DNA of 64,000 bases from positions 62,001-126,000 of the forward strand of contig NZ_VEWL01000008.1 of the NCBI RefSeq assembly GCF_006376685.1. The letters are read 5' to 3'. The DNA is from Ochrobactrum teleogrylli. GTDB taxonomy: Bacteria; Pseudomonadota; Alphaproteobacteria; Rhizobiales; Rhizobiaceae. The position numbers were made by a program, and so were the translations under genes. The notes beneath the pieces were generated by a model. That model had not been told where the DNA came from. It worked only from the letters and a program-made list of their open reading frames with translations, and searched no databases. Shown here piece after piece: positions 60,457 through 64,000 of the stretch; position 1 is the stretch's first letter, and each line of letters starts with the position of its first letter.

Positions 60457-60791
60457 TAGAGATCGTCAGTGAAGATCGCTGCATCAAATGCGACCTGTGT
60501 GTCGACGCCTGCCCGGACAATGTGTTCGATGCGGTTCCCGACAGCGCGCCCATCATCGTGCGCCAGTCGGACTGCCAGACCTGCTTCCTGTGCGAGCTTT
60601 TCTGCCCAACCGACGCGCTCTACGTATCACCGCTTTCCGAGGCGATTGAAGGCGCGACCGAGAGCGAGCTGATTGCGCGTGGCGTGATGGGCAGTTTCCG
60701 TCGAGAGATGGGATGGAAAAATGCCAAGCCGCGCGGAACGGCTGGCGACTGGAGTTACCGGATCTTCGAGACCGGAAAAATCATACCCTGA
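60453..60791 (+). CDS. 2[4Fe-4S] ferredoxin, AprB-like subunit
   Basis: Protein of 112 residues with two C-x2-C-x2-C-x3-C-P motifs (CIKCDLCVDACP and CQTCFLCELFCP), enough for two [4Fe-4S] clusters. The tail of about 45 residues (residues 65-112) is longer than in simple ferredoxins and may wrap the flavoprotein, as in AprB. ATGA overlap with the flavoprotein gene indicates a 1:1 complex. It would pass electrons to or from the FAD. Confidence 0.88.
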   Translation: MIEIVSEDRCIKCDLCVDACPDNVFDAVPDSAPIIVRQSDCQTCFLCELFCPTDALYVSPLSEAIEGATESELIARGVMGSFRREMGWKNAKPRGTAGDWSYRIFETGKIIP

Positions 60792-60803
60792 CTGGAGAAA
60801 TTT

Positions 60804-61862
60804 ATGAGACGATTTTTATCGACCTTCCTGCTGGCGGTCGGCGTTATAACCACCACGGCTGCTCCTACGCTGGCCGAGGATGCACCCGCAAATATTCGTT
60901 TCGGTGATGTGGGCTTCGGCTTTGGTACGCCGTTCGGCGTCGGCCTTCAGGCAATAGCGGACGCCAAAAGCTTCATCGCGGATGAATTCAAGGGAACTCC
61001 CACCAAAGTCGAGTTTACCTATTTCACGGGGACAGGCCCGGCCATCAACGAAGCACTGTCCAACGGTCAACTTGACTTTGCATCCTATGGCGCGGTTCCC
61101 AATATCATCGGCAAGGCGAACGGTCTCGATACTGTCATTCTGGCATCCTATGGCGGAACCACGATTTTTGGCGCGTCGAGACCCGATCTCGACATCAAGT
61201 CCATCGCCGACCTGAAGGGTAAGAAAGTCGCAATCCAGAAAGCAACCATCATTCACTGGGCGCTGATTACAGCCCTCAATAATGCAGGTCTGTCCGAAAA
61301 AGATATCACCATCGTCGATTTGAAGAATGCCGATCAGCTCGCCGCTATTGCAGCAAAGAGCGTCGATGCCGTGTTCGGCGCTGATTTCCTGCTTCCGCTT
61401 GAAGATAAGGGCTTGGCCAAGATTTTCTACAAGTCATCCGCTGCTGGCGCGACTGGTGATGGCTTTGGTGCTTTCCTCGTCACCGACAAGTTCCGCAAAG
61501 CTTACCCGGAAGCAACGCAAAAAGTCGTGACGGGCTTTGTCAAAGCCGCGCAATGGCTGTCGGACGAGAAAAACCGGGAAGAGGCCTTCAAAATCTGGTC
61601 GCGGGCAGGGTCGCCAGTTGAGGTTATCCGCAAGTCGAATGAAGGCGGCCAGCTCGGCAAGAAGTACAATCCCCGGCTCGACGGTTTCTTCGCGGCTCGT
61701 TATCGCAGCGGCATCGAATTCAACAAACAGCAGAAGCTGATCCGCCGTGACATCGATCTCGATGCCTGGGTTGACCGCAGCTACGTGGATAATGCCGTGA
61801 AGACACTGAACCTTCAGTCGTTGTGGCCGGATCGGTCCGCGACAGGCGGCCTTCTGAACTGA
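60804..61862 (+). CDS. ABC transporter substrate-binding protein, sulfonate/nitrate/taurine type (SsuA/NMT1 family)
   Basis: Periplasmic binding protein of 352 residues with a signal peptide (1-25, ending TLAE). FGDVGFGFGTPFGVGLQAIADAK, VEFTYFTGTGPAINEALSNGQLDFASYGAVPNIIGKANGLDTVILASYGG-type sequence and KGKKVAIQKATIIHW follow the SsuA fold. TGGAGAA precedes the start 12 bases after the ferredoxin stop, so it is one operon with the two redox genes. The ligand is probably an alkyl- or arylsulfonate or a similar anion. Confidence 0.88.
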   Translation: MRRFLSTFLLAVGVITTTAAPTLAEDAPANIRFGDVGFGFGTPFGVGLQAIADAKSFIADEFKGTPTKVEFTYFTGTGPAINEALSNGQLDFASYGAVPNIIGKANGLDTVILASYGGTTIFGASRPDLDIKSIADLKGKKVAIQKATIIHWALITALNNAGLSEKDITIVDLKNADQLAAIAAKSVDAVFGADFLLPLEDKGLAKIFYKSSAAGATGDGFGAFLVTDKFRKAYPEATQKVVTGFVKAAQWLSDEKNREEAFKIWSRAGSPVEVIRKSNEGGQLGKKYNPRLDGFFAARYRSGIEFNKQQKLIRRDIDLDAWVDRSYVDNAVKTLNLQSLWPDRSATGGLLN

Positions 61863-61874
61863 TCGGAGAAGCTT

Positions 61875-62708
61875 ATGGCGACGTTCGAAGCTGGTGCCGG
61901 CTTTCGCGTTTCCCGGAGAATTAAAGGCGAGCGGTCAGCGCGATTGCAAACGCGCGTCGCAAGCTACGTGCTGGCTCTGTCCGGCCCGGTGTGCTTGCTC
62001 GTTCTCTGGTGGGCCGCGTCGGCGAATAGCTGGGTTTCGCCGCAGGTGCTTCCACGTCCGGATTGGGTCTTTAACACCTTTCTGGATCTTCTGGCCGACG
62101 GCGACATATTTTCTGCCGCCATCGTAAGCTTCAAACGCATTGCAGAGGGCTTTCTGATTGGTTCGTCCCTCGGCTTCGCCTTCGGCTTTCTCATTGGCAA
62201 ATCCGAAACCGCGAATGCGTATCTCGGGCCGAGTTTCAGGGCGCTTGCCGCTGTGCCATCTCTTGGCTGGCTGCCCATCCTGATCCTGCTATTCGGCATC
62301 GAAGAAAGCGTGAAGATCATCATCCTTTCGAAAGCCTGTTTTGTGCCGATGGCTATCAGCACCGCAGAGGGAGCCAGAAACGTCCCCAAAGGGTTCAACG
62401 AGGTTGCCGACATTCTTGGCCTGCGCACGCGGACCCGGTTTTTCAAGCTGACGATCCCGGCAATGGCACCCTATATTGCAAGTGGTGTCCGGGTTTCGCT
62501 CAGTCAGGCATTCGTTTCCCTGATCGTCGTCGAAATGCTCGCGGGTACCGATGGTCTTGGGTACATGATGGTCTGGGGGCGTACACTTTTCCAGCTCGAC
62601 ATTGTTATCGTCGGCATGGTGGTGGTGGGCGTTGTGGGCTTTCTGCTCGACCTTCTTCTGAAGCGTGCCGAGGCACTGATGCGCAGGGAGAGCGGCGCAA
62701 ATGGCTGA
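61875..62708 (+). CDS. ABC transporter permease, SsuC/TauC-like
   Basis: Inner-membrane permease of 277 residues with about six helices. ALAAVPSLGWLPILILLFGIEESVKI and the coupling loop FNEVADILGLRTRTRFFKLTIPAMAPYIASGVRVSLSQAF are typical of SsuC/TauC. GGAGAAG precedes the start. It overlaps the next permease gene by 8 bp. Confidence 0.9.
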   Translation: MATFEAGAGFRVSRRIKGERSARLQTRVASYVLALSGPVCLLVLWWAASANSWVSPQVLPRPDWVFNTFLDLLADGDIFSAAIVSFKRIAEGFLIGSSLGFAFGFLIGKSETANAYLGPSFRALAAVPSLGWLPILILLFGIEESVKIIILSKACFVPMAISTAEGARNVPKGFNEVADILGLRTRTRFFKLTIPAMAPYIASGVRVSLSQAFVSLIVVEMLAGTDGLGYMMVWGRTLFQLDIVIVGMVVVGVVGFLLDLLLKRAEALMRRESGANG

Positions 62709-63465
62709 GCGTTCGTCGCTACTCCCACCATTTCCTCGCGGTGCGGTGGTGCCAATCGCTGCATTGATCGTTTGGTGGGTTGCGTTATCCGCTGGCCTGA
62801 TCTCTGGCCCCATGGCTATTCATCCCCTGCAGGTTCTGGAAGCACCGTTTCTCGATCCTTCCGGGCGAGAATTATGGGCGGCACTTGCAGCAAGCATCGT
62901 CCGTGTAGCTGTCGGTGGCAGCATCGGCGGCATTGCAGGGCTCGTACTCGGATTTGTGGTTGGGAGCTATCGTTGGGCCGGATTGGCGCTCGCACCATCC
63001 ATCCATGCGGTGCGTCAAGTCGCACTATTTGCCTGGATTCCGCTGCTGACCGCGTGGTTCGGAAACGGTGAAGGCACAAAATTGGTGTTCACAGCACTCT
63101 CTACCTTCTTCCCACTTTTTCTAGCGACAGAGCAGGGCGTGCGACAGGTTCCATCCTCGCTAATCGAAGTTGCAAAAACGCTGCACTTGAAACGCCGGAC
63201 CAGCATCTGTCGTCTCTATCTGCCATCGGCGCTTCCGAGCATCTATGTCGGTTTGCAAATTGCTGCTCTATCGGCATGGATCGGAACGATAGGCGCAGAA
63301 TATGCAATCGGAAATGGTCGCGGCCTCGGCAGCTATATTGCAAGCGCGCGTGATCAATTTCGCATGGATATCGTGATCGTTGGCGTATTCACCTTGGCTG
63401 CGGGCGGTGTTTTGTTGTCATGGCTTGTTCGCCGCGCCACATCGATCATTTCCCCCTGGAGTTGA
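62701..63465 (+). CDS. ABC transporter permease, SsuC/TauC-like, second subunit
   Basis: A second permease of 254 residues with the motif LFAWIPLLTAWFGNGEGTKLVFTALSTFFPLFLATEQGVRQVPSSLIEVAKTLHLKR-type loop. Most SsuABC systems have a single permease that forms a homodimer; two different permeases are less usual and suggest a heterodimer. It runs directly into the ATPase gene at 63472. Confidence 0.88.
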   Translation: MAERSSLLPPFPRGAVVPIAALIVWWVALSAGLISGPMAIHPLQVLEAPFLDPSGRELWAALAASIVRVAVGGSIGGIAGLVLGFVVGSYRWAGLALAPSIHAVRQVALFAWIPLLTAWFGNGEGTKLVFTALSTFFPLFLATEQGVRQVPSSLIEVAKTLHLKRRTSICRLYLPSALPSIYVGLQIAALSAWIGTIGAEYAIGNGRGLGSYIASARDQFRMDIVIVGVFTLAAGGVLLSWLVRRATSIISPWS

Positions 63466-63471
63466 GACCCA

Positions 63472-64000
63472 ATGAACGCTCTTTCAATCGAACATGTCAG
63501 TAAATCCTTCGTTCTCGACGGTGCTCCACGCCCGGTGCTGAAGGATATCAATTTTGAGGTCGGACACAACGAAATCCTCTCCATCGTCGGTGCATCCGGC
63601 TGCGGAAAATCCACACTGCTGCGATTGATTATAGGATTGGACGGCGACTATCGAGGTTCGATTACACGTGGCGACGCTCAGTCAACGGCAAAGGTCGGCA
63701 TGGTTTTTCAGGATCACCGTTTGTATCCATGGCTCACCGTTGAGCGCAATGTTGAACTCGCTTACGACAAGTCTGATCTTTCGCCCGCATCCAAGCGCGA
63801 AAGAGTACAGCATTACCTCGCGCTCGTTGGTCTCAGCGACTATGCGAAGGCCTATCCGAAGCAGCTTTCAGGCGGGATGGCTCAACGTGCGGCGATAGCC
63901 AGAGCGCTGGCACAGGAACCCGATATTTTGCTGATGGATGAACCGTTCGCAGCGTTGGATTCGATCTTGCGGATGCGCCTTCAAGACGAACTGTTATCGA
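63472..64000 (+). CDS. ABC transporter ATP-binding protein, SsuB/TauB-like (3' end outside the window)
   Basis: The first 176 codons of the ATPase that powers the preceding permeases. Walker A GASGCGKS (Lys46), the Q-loop VFQDHRLYPWL, the signature LSGGMAQR and Walker B ILLMDEPFAALD are all present, which is the SsuB/TauB pattern. The start has GGAG nearby and lies six bases after the permease stop. The frame is open to the window end. Confidence 0.92.
   Translation, partial: MNALSIEHVSKSFVLDGAPRPVLKDINFEVGHNEILSIVGASGCGKSTLLRLIIGLDGDYRGSITRGDAQSTAKVGMVFQDHRLYPWLTVERNVELAYDKSDLSPASKRERVQHYLALVGLSDYAKAYPKQLSGGMAQRAAIARALAQEPDILLMDEPFAALDSILRMRLQDELLS

Noticed and set aside
1-64000. tRNA, rRNA, insertion sequences, phage genes and attachment sites
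   Set aside because: I looked for cloverleaf-type sequences, transposase or integrase motifs and flanking repeats and saw none; a dedicated search could still find a short one.

Overview
The window looks like part of an alphaproteobacterial (Rhizobiales, most like Brucella/Ochrobactrum) accessory or second-chromosome region. This rests on the moderate GC content, the rhizobial style of the proteins, one mosaic intergenic repeat of the kind common in Rhizobiales (18070-18172), and the very high density of ABC importers and small-molecule catabolic genes. The genus assignment is inference. I see no rRNA, tRNA, CRISPR array, phage or transposase gene.

Layout. (1) 1-14502: the tail of a GntR regulator, then a Dpp/Opp-type ABC importer with two tandem paralogous binding proteins, three amidohydrolase-superfamily enzymes, a flavin-reductase-like protein, a hydantoin/allantoin-type racemase (Cys76 and Cys181) and a GntR regulator. 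Four intergenic regions carry copies of one 12-bp palindrome, ATTGTCGACAAT, so this reads as one regulon, probably for a chiral cyclic ureide or similar N-heterocycle. (2) 14503-20454: a polar amino-acid-type importer followed by a short-chain dehydrogenase, a FadR-type regulator and an RraA/HMG-aldolase-like protein. (3) 20525-29670: a second polar amino-acid-type importer, an M20 amidohydrolase, two dehydrogenases, an IclR regulator, a cytosolic NodB-type deacetylase and a second binding protein. Two copies of the palindrome GTTCAYATATATGAAC link the IclR gene to the distal binding-protein gene. (4) 29858-34531: a secreted duplicated Cys-rich protein, a thioredoxin-reductase-like enzyme divergent from an Rrf2-type regulator, and a large OmpA-domain protein.

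(5) 34589-45756: an RpiR regulator, a D-serine dehydratase/D-threonine aldolase-like PLP enzyme, an M81 (MlrC-like) peptidase, a second Dpp-type importer with a fused double ATPase, RidA and an MFS transporter. Together these suggest import and breakdown of peptides or amides with D-hydroxy-amino acids. (6) 45959-50133: cyoABCD, a cytochrome bo-type quinol oxidase without cyoE. (7) 50261-58710: a LysR regulator, a shikimate/quinate dehydrogenase, a complete Liv-type ABC importer and a QuiC1-like dehydroshikimate dehydratase fused to an HPPD-like domain. This is best read as a quinate/shikimate catabolic island with its own importer. (8) 58894-64000: an AprA-like flavoprotein and an 8-Cys ferredoxin translationally coupled to each other and followed by an SsuABC/NrtABC-type importer whose ATPase runs off the window. 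This is the best candidate for an undescribed system.

Overall the window packs six ABC importers, each tied to its own regulator or enzymes. Most genes within an operon overlap by 4-8 bp, which supports the operon boundaries given here.
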